A stretch of DNA of 64,000 nt. Source: Bin75 sp965223955 (lineage in GTDB: Bacteria > Nitrospirota > Nitrospiria > Nitrospirales > UBA8639). The position numbers and the translations under genes are program-made. The notes under the pieces were generated by a model that saw nothing but the letters and a program-made list of their open reading frames with translations, made no database searches and was not told the DNA's origin. This document shows positions 50,992-59,819 of the stretch, piece after piece (position 1 is the stretch's first letter; each line of letters opens with the position of its first letter). The stretch is from the NCBI GenBank assembly GCA_965223955.1, contig OZ245029.1:310001-374000 (forward strand). Reading direction: 5' to 3'.

Positions 50992-52507
50992 CAGAAGCAT
51001 GCCTGTTGCTATCGATTTGTTCGCAGGGGGAGGAGCCCTGACCGTCGGGCTCAAGCGGGCGGGGTTCACGGTCTTGGCTGCGGTCGAGATCGAAAAACAT
51101 GCCTTCGCCACGTATACCGCTAACCATCCCGAGGTCAGAGCGTATAAGCAAGACATTCGAACAATCAAGGGTGGTGACCTAAAGGCACTGGCGCCCGGTC
51201 GGGTGATAGATCTGCTCGCTGGCTGTCCACCATGCCAAGGATTTACTAGCCTTACGTCAAAATACAGGCGCTATGATTTGAGGAACGATCTGGTCCGAGA
51301 GATGGCACGGTTAGTCGAAGAGGTCAGACCGAAGGCTGTCATGATGGAGAACGTCCCTGGTCTCGCCGGGCGGGGCAAGCCGCTGTTGAACGAATTTCGT
51401 GAACGAATTGAGCGACTCGGCTACACGGTGACCATGGAAGTCCTTCAAGTTGCGGATTATGGCGTCCCGCAAAATCGCCGCAGACTCGTCGTCCTTGGAG
51501 GTCTTGGTTGCCAAATACCCATCCCCCTACCCACTCATTCCAAGGATGGGAAGAAAGGCTTTGCTCCCTGGCGAACCGTTAAGGATACGATTGGCGGTTT
51601 GACCGAACCGATTCTGTTGGCAGACGCGAAGAAACGCTCGACCTTCGAACGTTCAAACTGGCATCTCGTCCGTTCTCTGTCGGAGATGAACAAACTTCGG
51701 CTAGAACACGCAAAACCTGGTGCAACGTGGATCAAAATTCCCGAGGACCTCCGACCTGAATGTCACAAAGGTACATATAGGGGCTTCAGAAACGTGTATG
51801 GGCGTATGGCGTGGGATGAAGTCGCACCGACGATCACTGGTGGATGCACCACCTTGAGCAAGGGGCGATTCGGACATCCCGAAATGGAGCGGACGATCTC
51901 CGTGAGAGAGGCGGCATTCTTGCAGACCTTTCCCTCAGATTACAAATTCGATACGCCCTATATGGAATATGCGTGTAACATCGTTGGCAACGCTCTTCCG
52001 TGTGACTTTGCTGAGGCTGTGGCCAAGGAATCTTTCAAAGCACTTCGGTCTAGCACAACAATGGGTCGGTGGCCAGGCAATGCTCAGCAGGAGCGCACGA
52101 CGTTTGGCGGTTTAAACCGCGGCGATTTAATGTCCCGTGTACTTAGCACTGGCAACCAAACAACCGAGAGGCAACTCGCGTATTTGCTACGTAAGGAAGG
52201 TTTAACAGGTTGGCGCAGACACCAACCGCTTCCTGGACGACCGGATTTCGTCTGGCCCAAGATGAAAGTTGCCGTCTTTGTTGACGGATGTTTTTGGCAC
52301 GGCCACGACTGTAGGAACCTCACACCCAAGACGAACTTCAAAGCGTGGCGAGATAAAATTGAGAAAACCAAAGCCAGGGATCGTCGTGCTAACCATTTCC
52401 TCAGGCAACAGGGTTGGAAAGTTATACGCATTTGGGAATGTCGATTGACCAAGGCCCCCGATCAGTGCTTGCTAAGAATACGGCATAAACTTGAAGAAAA
52501 TAGTTGA
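50969..52507 (+). CDS. DNA (cytosine-5) methyltransferase fused to Vsr-type endonuclease
   Basis: This is a 512-residue two-enzyme fusion. Residues ~11-360 are a 5mC methyltransferase: motif I AIDLFAGGGALTVGLKRAGF, motif IV LLAGCPPCQGFTSL with the catalytic Cys, motif VI MMENVPG, motif VIII QNRRRLVVLGG, and motifs IX-X to IVGNALP. Residues ~390-505 are a very-short-patch repair nuclease: TTERQLAYLLRKEGLTGWRR, RPDFVWPKMKVAVFVDGCFW with the catalytic Asp, HGHDC and QQGWKVIRIWECRL. Vsr normally nicks at T:G mismatches made by 5mC deamination and is a separate gene beside dcm. The ATG at 50969 has AAAGGAAG before it; 50999 is an alternative. Confidence 0.92.
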   Translation: MLLSKRTDRSMPVAIDLFAGGGALTVGLKRAGFTVLAAVEIEKHAFATYTANHPEVRAYKQDIRTIKGGDLKALAPGRVIDLLAGCPPCQGFTSLTSKYRRYDLRNDLVREMARLVEEVRPKAVMMENVPGLAGRGKPLLNEFRERIERLGYTVTMEVLQVADYGVPQNRRRLVVLGGLGCQIPIPLPTHSKDGKKGFAPWRTVKDTIGGLTEPILLADAKKRSTFERSNWHLVRSLSEMNKLRLEHAKPGATWIKIPEDLRPECHKGTYRGFRNVYGRMAWDEVAPTITGGCTTLSKGRFGHPEMERTISVREAAFLQTFPSDYKFDTPYMEYACNIVGNALPCDFAEAVAKESFKALRSSTTMGRWPGNAQQERTTFGGLNRGDLMSRVLSTGNQTTERQLAYLLRKEGLTGWRRHQPLPGRPDFVWPKMKVAVFVDGCFWHGHDCRNLTPKTNFKAWRDKIEKTKARDRRANHFLRQQGWKVIRIWECRLTKAPDQCLLRIRHKLEENS

Positions 52508-52719
52508 AGGCAAGCTAAGGGCACTCGCTTGTCTGGAGAGCATCGAGGATTCCTGGTTCACAACCACGTTCAGACATTGTCGCCAACCGTGAGAAGCACG
52601 AGTTGCTCCACGACCGCGTGCCAGTCACCTTCCCAACGACAGGGACGAGCGGGTGCGGGCTCTTGACACAGTTCTGGCATCGTTTTAGACTTAGTCCGAC
52701 TTAGCTTTGTGAGGATCCC

Positions 52720-52977
52720 ATGAAAGTAAACATGCACGAGGCCAAATCTCAGCTTTCGAAGCTGGGCAAACTGGCGTGGGAAGGTGAAGAGATCGTGATT
52801 GCCAAGGCGGGCGAACCTTACCTGCGGCTGGAGCCGTATCGCAAGCCGACGACCAAGCGAAAACTTGGTGCCTTGAAAGGCCAAATCTGGATCGCTCCGG
52901 ACTTTGACGAGACGCCCCAGGAAGTGATCGATGCGTTCTGGAACTCGAAGATATTCCCTGATGAAGACGAAGAGTGA
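52720..52977 (+). CDS. Phd-type antitoxin
   Basis: This is an 85-residue Phd antitoxin: MKVNMHEAKSQLSKLGKLAW, then EEIVIAKAGEPYLRLEPYRK, with the acidic toxin-binding tail LKGQIWIAPDFDETPQEVID and FWNSKIFPDEDEE. The tail DNA is nearly repeated at 45033-45124. The stop overlaps the GTG start of the PIN toxin gene. GTGAGGATCCC before the ATG includes a GAGG ribosome site. Confidence 0.88.
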   Translation: MKVNMHEAKSQLSKLGKLAWEGEEIVIAKAGEPYLRLEPYRKPTTKRKLGALKGQIWIAPDFDETPQEVIDAFWNSKIFPDEDEE

Positions 52978-53354
52978 CACGCTTCCTACTGGACACTCAC
53001 GCTCTCCTGTGGTCGCTAACTGAACCACGGAGGTTAAGCCAACGTGCTCGTGAAGCCCTCGAAGATCCTCGAAGCGAGGTCTTCGTTAGCTCTATCAGCG
53101 GCTGGGAGATCGCCGTCAAGCACGCGTTGGGGAAGCTGCAAGCCCCGGACAACCTGGAAGCGAGTATCAAAAAACAGGGCTTCACACCACTCCCTCTCAC
53201 CTTCCGTCACGCGGAACAGGCGGGCAACCTTCCGCCTCACCACGGCGACCCGTTCGATCGGATGCTGGTCGCCCAAGCCCAAATCGAGGGCCTCATCGTG
53301 ATCACCAGAGACCGCCATATCTCGCGCTACGACGTGCGCACGATGTCGGCATGA
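52974..53354 (+). CDS. vapC: VapC-type PIN-domain toxin
   Basis: This is a 126-residue PIN RNase: RFLLDTHALLWSLTEPRRLS (Asp), VFVSSISGWEIAVKHALGKL (Glu), GDPFDRMLVAQAQIEGLIVI (Asp) and TRDRHISRYDVRTM. It starts at GTG overlapping the antitoxin stop and ends overlapping the next ORF by four bases. The pair sits inside the type I restriction operon, where it may help to retain the island. Confidence 0.9.
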   Translation: MTRFLLDTHALLWSLTEPRRLSQRAREALEDPRSEVFVSSISGWEIAVKHALGKLQAPDNLEASIKKQGFTPLPLTFRHAEQAGNLPPHHGDPFDRMLVAQAQIEGLIVITRDRHISRYDVRTMSA

Positions 53355-53872
53355 CCGAAGCGGGCCTCGGCACCAAGAGCATTCCACGCAATCCGTTACT
53401 GTTCGGCATTCTGCACCGGATGGAAGCGGTAGAGAGAATCGGTTCCGGCATCCGGCGCATTCGCGATCTGTGCCGTGAACACGGAGTGGCTGAGCCTGTT
53501 ATTGATGTTTCCAATCACTGGGTGACTACCACTTTCCCACGACCGGCCGAACGAGTTAGAGACCAAGTCGGGACTAAGCCAGAGTCACGGCCAGAGTCAC
53601 GGCCAGAGTCGCAGCCAGAGTCGCAGCCAGAGAGTCTTGAGCAACGAGTTCTGTCACTTCTTCGTCAAGCTCCCATGGCAAAGTCAGCAATCTCGACCGG
53701 CTTGGGTCAGAATACTGTCTCAGGCCAGCTCAACAAGATGATTCGTTCGTTGGTGGATGGCGAGTTGATCGAATACACGATTCCGGAGAAACCCAACAGC
53801 CGGTTGCAGAAATACAGACTCACGGAAAACGGCAAGAGACGGCTGGCGAATTTGGAGGGGAGATCATCATGA
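53351..53872 (+). CDS. C-terminal fragment of AlbA_2/Schlafen-type ATP-binding protein
   Basis: This is a 173-residue ORF. Its first ~60 residues (TKSIPRNPLLFGILHRMEAV, ERIGSGIRRIRDLCREHGV) are the C-terminal HATPase_c_4-type block of the putative DNA-binding/ATP-binding proteins often found in type I restriction operons. The N-terminal AlbA_2 (Schlafen-like) domain is missing. A low-complexity run of four-residue PES(R/Q) repeats follows, then a winged helix (LLRQAPMAKSAISTGLGQNT, then KYRLTENGKRRL). The phd-vapC pair occupies the place of the missing part. The fragment is still translated in coupling with vapC and hsdR. Confidence 0.75.
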   Translation: MTEAGLGTKSIPRNPLLFGILHRMEAVERIGSGIRRIRDLCREHGVAEPVIDVSNHWVTTTFPRPAERVRDQVGTKPESRPESRPESQPESQPESLEQRVLSLLRQAPMAKSAISTGLGQNTVSGQLNKMIRSLVDGELIEYTIPEKPNSRLQKYRLTENGKRRLANLEGRSS

Positions 53873-56800
53873 CCCCGGCTCCCTACACCGAAGACACTCT
53901 TGTCCAGCAGACCACGGCCGAATATCTGGAACGGCAACTCGGCTGGGAGTCGGTCTACGCTTATAACAACGAGGACTTCGGGCCGGAGAGCCTGCTTGGA
54001 CGCGCGTCCGAGCGCGAGGTGGTGCTGACACGCGCGCTACGCGGGAAATTGGCGGAATTGAATCCCGGCCTACCGGACGACGCTTACGGCGACGCGGTGC
54101 GACAGATTACCGCTACCGTGGCCTCACAGACCATCGTCACCGCCAACCGCGAGAAGTACAACCTCGTCCGCGACGGCGTGCTCGTCACCTTCCGCAACAA
54201 CAAAGGCGAGCCGGTACGGGAGCGGTTGCGAGTCTTCGACTTCGAGACACCCGAGAACAACCATTTCCTCTGCGTCCGCGAGTTGTGGATCAAAGGTGAC
54301 CTCTATCGCCGCCGGGCAGACATCGTCGGCTTCGTCAACGGTCTGCCGTTCCTCTTCATCGAGTGCAAGAACATCCACCGGGACCTCAGGACTGCTTTTG
54401 AGGAGAACTACTCGGACTACCGCGACACCATTCCCCACGTCTTCCACCACAACGCGGTGGTGATGTTCGGTAACGGCGAGAAGGCGAAGATCGGTAGCAT
54501 TACCAGCAAGTGGGAGCACTTTCACGAATGGAAGCGGCTGGCCGAAGAAGAACCGGGTGTCGTGGACATGGAGACGTTGCTCAAGGGCGTCTGTGACAAG
54601 CGTAACTTCATGGACCTTGTGGAGAACTTCATTCTCTTCGACGAGTCGTCGGGCGAGCCTAAGAAAATCATTGCCCGCAATCACCAGTTCCTGGGTGTGA
54701 ACCGAGCCATCAATGCGGTGCGAGACCGCGAGGCGCGGCAAGGCAAGCTGGGCGTCTTCTGGCACACCCAGGGGGCCGGCAAGAGTTACTCGATGGTGAT
54801 ATTCACCCGCAAGGTGCACCGGAAGCTCGGCGGCAACTTTACTTTCCTCATTCTCACCGACCGAGACGACCTCGACACCCAGATTTACAAGACGTTTGCC
54901 GGCTGCGGCGTCGTGGACCATGACCGCGACCCATGCCGGGCTTCGAGTGGCGAACATCTGAGCCGGTTGCTGGCTGAGCACAAGTCCCACGTCTTCTCGC
55001 TAATCCAGAAGTTCAGCAGGCAAGTGGCCGAAGGCGAAAGTTACACGCAACGCGACGACGTTATCGTCATCACCGACGAGGCGCACCGTACCCAGTATGG
55101 CACGTTGGCGCTCAACATGCGGAACGCCCTGCCCAACGCGAGCTACATCGGCTTTACCGGTACGCCGCTGTTCACGGAAGACGAGATCACGCGGCGGATG
55201 TTCGGCGAGTACGTTTCGACCTACGACTTCCAACGGGCTGTGGAGGATAAGGCCACCGTGCCGCTCTTCTACGACGCCCGCGGCGACAAGCTGGGGGTGG
55301 CCATCGGCGATCTGAACGAACGCATCGCCGAGAAGCTGGAGGAATTGGAGACCGACAACGTCGACGTAGAGCAACGTCTGGAGCAGGAACTCAAGCGCGA
55401 CTACCACGTCGTCACTGCGGGTAGGCGGCTCGATCAGATTGCACGGGACTTCGTGCGGCACTACTCGACGGCCTGGGAAACCGGCAAGGCGATGCTGGTC
55501 TGTATCGACAAGTTGACTTGCGTGCGGATGTACAAGCTGATCGAGTTCTACTGGAACGAGCGCATCAAAGAGGTGGAAACGGAAACGTCGCGGGCAACCG
55601 ACGAGCAGACGTCGATCTATATGAAGCGGCAGATCGACTGGATGCGCGAGACCCGCTGGGCGGTGGTGGTGAGTGAGGAGCAGGGCGAGGTGGAGAAGTT
55701 CCGCAAGTGGGATCTGGACGTTACCCCTCACCGGAGGCTCATCAAGGAGGGCATGGACCTGCCCGAGTCGATGCGTAGCAAGCCACGTTTCCGCAACATG
55801 CAGCGAATGGATTTGGACGAGGCCTTCAAAGAGGAAGAGCACCCCTTCCGCATCGCCATTGTCTGTGCCATGTGGTTGACCGGCTTCGACGTACCCAGCC
55901 TTTCTACCCTCTATCTCGACAAGCCGCTCAAGGCCCACACGCTGATGCAGGCTATCGCCCGCGCGAACCGGGTGAACGAGGGCAAGAACAACGGACTGAT
56001 CGTGGATTACTGCGGCGTTCTCAAACACCTCCGCAAGGCACTAGCGACTTTTGCCGGGACGCAGCTTGGCCGAGTCAACGAGACCGATCCGGCCAAGCCG
56101 GATGAGGAACTGCTGGTCGACTTGGCCGAGGCGATTGCCTTCGTGCGCGCCTTTCTCGATGAGCGAGGAGCATCGCTGGACGACGTGATCCGGAAGACCG
56201 GCTTCGAGCGCAACGCCGCCATTGCGGCTTGCAAGGAAGCTGCCAACGAGAATGACGAAACCCGCAAGCGTTTCGAGGTGATGTGCCGCGAAGTGTTCAA
56301 GAAATTCAGAGCCTGTATCAACGTGAAGAACGTCAACGCCCATCGGGCGGACCGCGACGCCATCAACATCGTGTACAAGAGCCTGCAGCAAGATCGCGAG
56401 CAAGCCGACATCAGAGACATCATCCGTAAGCTACATGAGGTGGTGGACGAGGCGATAGAGGTGCAGCCTGAACTCGCGGCCGACGATCCGATGCCTGTAC
56501 CTTACGACATCAGCCATATCGACTTCGAGCAGCTCAAGCGGGAGTTTGAGCGAAGCCCTGCTAAGCACACCACCGTTCAGGCACTTAAGGACTGCGTCGA
56601 GAAGAAACTGCAGCGTCTGCTTGCGCAGAACCCCCTGCGCGCCGATTTTCAGAAGCACTACGAGGAGACCGTCGCAAAGTACAACCGCGAAAAGGATCGA
56701 GTGACGATCGAGCAGACGTTCGAGGCACTGCTCAAACTGGTGCAAGAATTGGACAATGAGGAACGGCGCGCGGTTCGGGAGAGTTTGGACGAGGAGTCAC

Positions 56801-57117
56801 TGGCGATTTTCGACTTGCTGAAGAAGCCGGACCTGAACGCAGCCGAGATCAAGCAGATCAAAGACGTCGCCGTCGAACTGCTACGGACGTTGAAGGCCGA
56901 GAAACTCCGCGTGGACCAGTGGCGCGAAAAGGAAACGACCCGGGATGCAGTTGTGGTCACTATCCGTGACTTTCTGTATAACGAAACGACCGGCCTGCCT
57001 ACCGGCGTTTACTCTGAAGATGAAGTTACGACCAAGTCCGATGACGTCTTCCGGCACGTGTTCCGCGCCTACCCAACGGTGCCGTCGCCATACTATCAAA
57101 GCGGGGCCGTAGCCTGA
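53869..57117 (+). CDS. hsdR: Type I restriction endonuclease subunit R
   Basis: This is a 1082-residue HsdR. The N-terminal nuclease has DIVGFVNGLPFLFIECKNIH, which gives the D...E-x-K pattern (about residues 147-165). The translocase motor has Walker A FWHTQGAGKSYSMVIFTRK (about residue 299), motif II VIVITDEAHRTQYGTLAL (about residue 400), SYIGFTGTPLF, and motif VI-like LMQAIARANRVNEGKNNGL. The C-terminal helical region contacts HsdM. It overlaps the preceding ORF by four bases. HsdR translocates and cuts DNA when the target is unmethylated. Confidence 0.94.
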   Translation: MTPAPYTEDTLVQQTTAEYLERQLGWESVYAYNNEDFGPESLLGRASEREVVLTRALRGKLAELNPGLPDDAYGDAVRQITATVASQTIVTANREKYNLVRDGVLVTFRNNKGEPVRERLRVFDFETPENNHFLCVRELWIKGDLYRRRADIVGFVNGLPFLFIECKNIHRDLRTAFEENYSDYRDTIPHVFHHNAVVMFGNGEKAKIGSITSKWEHFHEWKRLAEEEPGVVDMETLLKGVCDKRNFMDLVENFILFDESSGEPKKIIARNHQFLGVNRAINAVRDREARQGKLGVFWHTQGAGKSYSMVIFTRKVHRKLGGNFTFLILTDRDDLDTQIYKTFAGCGVVDHDRDPCRASSGEHLSRLLAEHKSHVFSLIQKFSRQVAEGESYTQRDDVIVITDEAHRTQYGTLALNMRNALPNASYIGFTGTPLFTEDEITRRMFGEYVSTYDFQRAVEDKATVPLFYDARGDKLGVAIGDLNERIAEKLEELETDNVDVEQRLEQELKRDYHVVTAGRRLDQIARDFVRHYSTAWETGKAMLVCIDKLTCVRMYKLIEFYWNERIKEVETETSRATDEQTSIYMKRQIDWMRETRWAVVVSEEQGEVEKFRKWDLDVTPHRRLIKEGMDLPESMRSKPRFRNMQRMDLDEAFKEEEHPFRIAIVCAMWLTGFDVPSLSTLYLDKPLKAHTLMQAIARANRVNEGKNNGLIVDYCGVLKHLRKALATFAGTQLGRVNETDPAKPDEELLVDLAEAIAFVRAFLDERGASLDDVIRKTGFERNAAIAACKEAANENDETRKRFEVMCREVFKKFRACINVKNVNAHRADRDAINIVYKSLQQDREQADIRDIIRKLHEVVDEAIEVQPELAADDPMPVPYDISHIDFEQLKREFERSPAKHTTVQALKDCVEKKLQRLLAQNPLRADFQKHYEETVAKYNREKDRVTIEQTFEALLKLVQELDNEERRAVRESLDEESLAIFDLLKKPDLNAAEIKQIKDVAVELLRTLKAEKLRVDQWREKETTRDAVVVTIRDFLYNETTGLPTGVYSEDEVTTKSDDVFRHVFRAYPTVPSPYYQSGAVA

Positions 57118-57140
57118 CGGGGTTGTGCGAGGGCGTGGTG

Positions 57141-58688
57141 TCAGCCGCTTCCTTGCAGGATATCGAATGGGGAGAAATCATCGGTCAGGATGAGACCGGG
57201 GTTCCAGTCCGGGGCTTTGGCGGAATTCAAAAAGGATAGGACTTCGGGCGGCATTTTGCCTTGATTCAGCAAGGTAATCGTCGCCAGGGTAAACGCGTCG
57301 GAGTCCATGTGTAACGGACCGGGACCGGCAAAGAAGATCAGATTCGCCGACCCGGGTTTGGTGCGGAGCCAGGACGGGGCGGGAATACTGTACGACTCCA
57401 CGTGAGGGAACGAGGTTTTCATCGTGGATACCACGGCCTCGGCCCTGATCCGGTCCAACTCCGAATCCGAGGAAGCCAGGTTCACCGCCACCACCCCGTC
57501 CGCGCTCAGGTGTTCCCGCAATTCCGCAAAAAATTCCGTGGTGGTCAGATGAAACGGGATCTGGTGCCGGGCAAAGACGTCCACCCAGATGACGTCATAT
57601 TGCGTTGCCTTCCTTGCCAAAAAGACGCGCGCATCCCGGACGTACACGTGGTGGTTCGGGGGCGCCTGATATTCAAAAAATTTCTCGGCAGCCTCGACGA
57701 CCGAGGGGTCCATCTCGACCACGTCCAGTTCCAATTGCGGCCAATGCCGCTCCAGCCACTTTGCAATAGACCCTCCTCCCTGTCCCAGGATCAGTCCCCG
57801 TTGAGGTTCGGGATGAAGCGCCAGGGCGGCCATCATCATTTGACTATACGGAAGCGCCAATCTCACCGGGTCGGGCTGCCACATGATTGCATGGAAGGAA
57901 TTGTCGAGCACCAGGAAGCGCAAGCCTTTCTCATCGCGTACCTGCACCTGCTGATACGGGCTGTCTTCCTGATAAATCATCGGAGGATGCATGAGAATCG
58001 GGTGGAACCCCAGCCATATCAGGCCAGCCAGCACTCCGGCAAGAGGAACCAGCGCCAACGCGTTGACCCGACGGCTCCACCACAACCAGCCTAATCCCAA
58101 AATCACCAGCACGACTCCCAGGACCGCGACCAGGGTCAAGCTCCCCAACCACGTCAATAAGAAAAAAGAGGTGCCCCAGGTCCCGACCAGGCTTCCGATG
58201 GTGGAAACGGCGATCATGGCCCCGGTGTGCCGGCCAAGATGGCCCATATCGGCGATAGCCAATCGCAAGAGCACGGGGAGCACGCCGCTTAACCCAAAGG
58301 CCGGAACCGCCAACAACACACTGGCCGCGAGACAGGGACCCCATCGCGGGTCCGTGGTCCATTGCGAGACCGTAAAGACAATCGGCTGACCCACCCCGGC
58401 CAACAGGAGGGTCCAAGCGCCCGCTCCCAGCAGTAACCAGGGCAACACCGCGCCGGGCGCGCGCCGGTCGGCCAGCCAGCCGCCGGTGGAATAGCCGCTG
58501 CTCATGGCTGCGAGGACGACCCCGATCAGCGCACCCCAGACAAACAATGAGGTTCCGAACACCGGGGCAAGCAGACGACTGCCCAGAATTTCCAGGGCCA
58601 TGACCACGGCACCCGTGGTAAAGGCCGTTCCAAAAAACCACAGCCGACCCCACGGGTCAGGCGATGCGGGAGTTACGTGCGTGTCCAT
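57141..58688 (-). CDS. Membrane-anchored spermidine-synthase-like protein
   Basis: This is a 515-residue fusion. The N-terminal half has about seven membrane helices of the fused MFS/spermidine-synthase type (VMALEILGSRLLAPVFGTSL, then FVWGALIGVVLAAMSSGYST). The C-terminal half is a spermidine-synthase Rossmann domain: GLRFLVLDNSFHAIMWQPD, LILGQGGGSIAKWLERHW, LDVVEMDPSVVEAAEKFF and YDVIWVDVFARHQIPFHL. The GGG loop and the acidic VEMDP are present, but the polyamine-binding residues are not certain, so the product may not be spermidine. Its 3' end is the site of the island boundary discussed in the findings. Confidence 0.88.
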   Translation of the reverse strand: MDTHVTPASPDPWGRLWFFGTAFTTGAVVMALEILGSRLLAPVFGTSLFVWGALIGVVLAAMSSGYSTGGWLADRRAPGAVLPWLLLGAGAWTLLLAGVGQPIVFTVSQWTTDPRWGPCLAASVLLAVPAFGLSGVLPVLLRLAIADMGHLGRHTGAMIAVSTIGSLVGTWGTSFFLLTWLGSLTLVAVLGVVLVILGLGWLWWSRRVNALALVPLAGVLAGLIWLGFHPILMHPPMIYQEDSPYQQVQVRDEKGLRFLVLDNSFHAIMWQPDPVRLALPYSQMMMAALALHPEPQRGLILGQGGGSIAKWLERHWPQLELDVVEMDPSVVEAAEKFFEYQAPPNHHVYVRDARVFLARKATQYDVIWVDVFARHQIPFHLTTTEFFAELREHLSADGVVAVNLASSDSELDRIRAEAVVSTMKTSFPHVESYSIPAPSWLRTKPGSANLIFFAGPGPLHMDSDAFTLATITLLNQGKMPPEVLSFLNSAKAPDWNPGLILTDDFSPFDILQGSG

Positions 58689-58846
58689 GGTCGGTTATTG
58701 AGGAAGTCAGCCTTTCTCGGTTGCAGATCCATTCATCCGTCCTCGCCCAGGAGGTCTTTTCCGAAGACAAAAACTCCGAAAGATGCTATAGAAAGATTCG
58801 TTTGAGTGTCAATGAAACAAATCGGCACAGGGGCAACGGAGGACGC

Positions 58847-59791
58847 ATGGCCACCAGGGATTTTATCCTGGATCTCGGGAAATTGATGATCGGCATCGCC
58901 TGGATCGACGGCCGGCTCGAGCAAGAAGAAGTCAATGCCTTGAAGGAACTCCTGTTCCTGCTCCCCGATATTTCCGGGGAAGATTGGATGCAACTGGAAC
59001 TCTACATGACCCATGCGGTGAGCGATGCCGAACGCCAGGACTTGCTCGACCGGGTCCTCTCCGGCATTCGATCATCCCGGGATAAACAGCTCGTCCTTGA
59101 GACCCTGGAGAAACTGGTCGCAGGCGACGGGGCGGACCGGGCTGTAGGGGACGCCCCCCGTGGCGTCCCGGAATCGGCATTCATCGAGCACATTCGTCAG
59201 GATATCGAAGGACGCAGTACCAGCCTGTTAGGCCACCTCACCGCCCCCTTTCGGCAAGCCCTGAAACGCAAGGCCGGTCAGTATCAAGGGGCACGCGAAG
59301 ACCGGATCGAGGATTTCATCAAGAACACGATTTATTTCCAATTGACTTCGGAGTTGCAGCACCAGGGACGCACCCTTTCGATCCCGGAGACGGAGGCCCG
59401 GAAAATCTGTTTGGCGGCGGGCCTGATGGCCCACGTGGCATGGGTGGACAACGAGGTGTGTCACCGCGAACGGGAGGCCATGAGCCTGGGGCTCCAACAA
59501 CTCTGGAACGTACCCGAAGACGAAGCCCGGTTGGTCACCGAGATGAGTCACAGCCGGATCATGCACGGCCTGGATCTCGTTCGGCTCACCAGGGGGTTTT
59601 GCCACTACACCACCATCGAGGAGCGAAAAGCGTTTCTGCGGTGCTTGTTTGCCATTGCCAACGCCGCGGAGGACACCTCTCATGCCGAGATCGAAGCGAT
59701 TCGCCAGATCGCCACATCGTTCGAACTGCCTCATCAGGAATTCATCGAGGCGAAATTAACCATCCCGCGCCAGGATCGGGCCGGCTTATAG
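58847..59791 (+). CDS. TerB/DjlA-like helical protein
   Basis: This is a 314-residue soluble, mostly helical protein with two TerB-like regions. The first is LGKLMIGIAWIDGRLEQEEV. The second is AAGLMAHVAWVDNEVCHRER, with CLFAIANAAEDTSHAEIEAI. The pattern IAxIDGxxxxEE is typical of TerB/TerB-like domains with acidic metal-binding residues. The start at 58847 follows ACGGAGG and is preferred to the longer frame. The biochemical function is unknown; TerB domains are linked to stress and membrane-associated systems. Confidence 0.78.
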   Translation: MATRDFILDLGKLMIGIAWIDGRLEQEEVNALKELLFLLPDISGEDWMQLELYMTHAVSDAERQDLLDRVLSGIRSSRDKQLVLETLEKLVAGDGADRAVGDAPRGVPESAFIEHIRQDIEGRSTSLLGHLTAPFRQALKRKAGQYQGAREDRIEDFIKNTIYFQLTSELQHQGRTLSIPETEARKICLAAGLMAHVAWVDNEVCHREREAMSLGLQQLWNVPEDEARLVTEMSHSRIMHGLDLVRLTRGFCHYTTIEERKAFLRCLFAIANAAEDTSHAEIEAIRQIATSFELPHQEFIEAKLTIPRQDRAGL

Positions 59792-59819
59792 GGCATGTCT
59801 CCGGTACGGTTTGGCATTC

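Noticed and set aside
54124..56028. Two long minus-strand frames opposite hsdR
   Set aside because: They are shadows of the HsdR gene; their sequences mirror its codons and have no motifs of their own.
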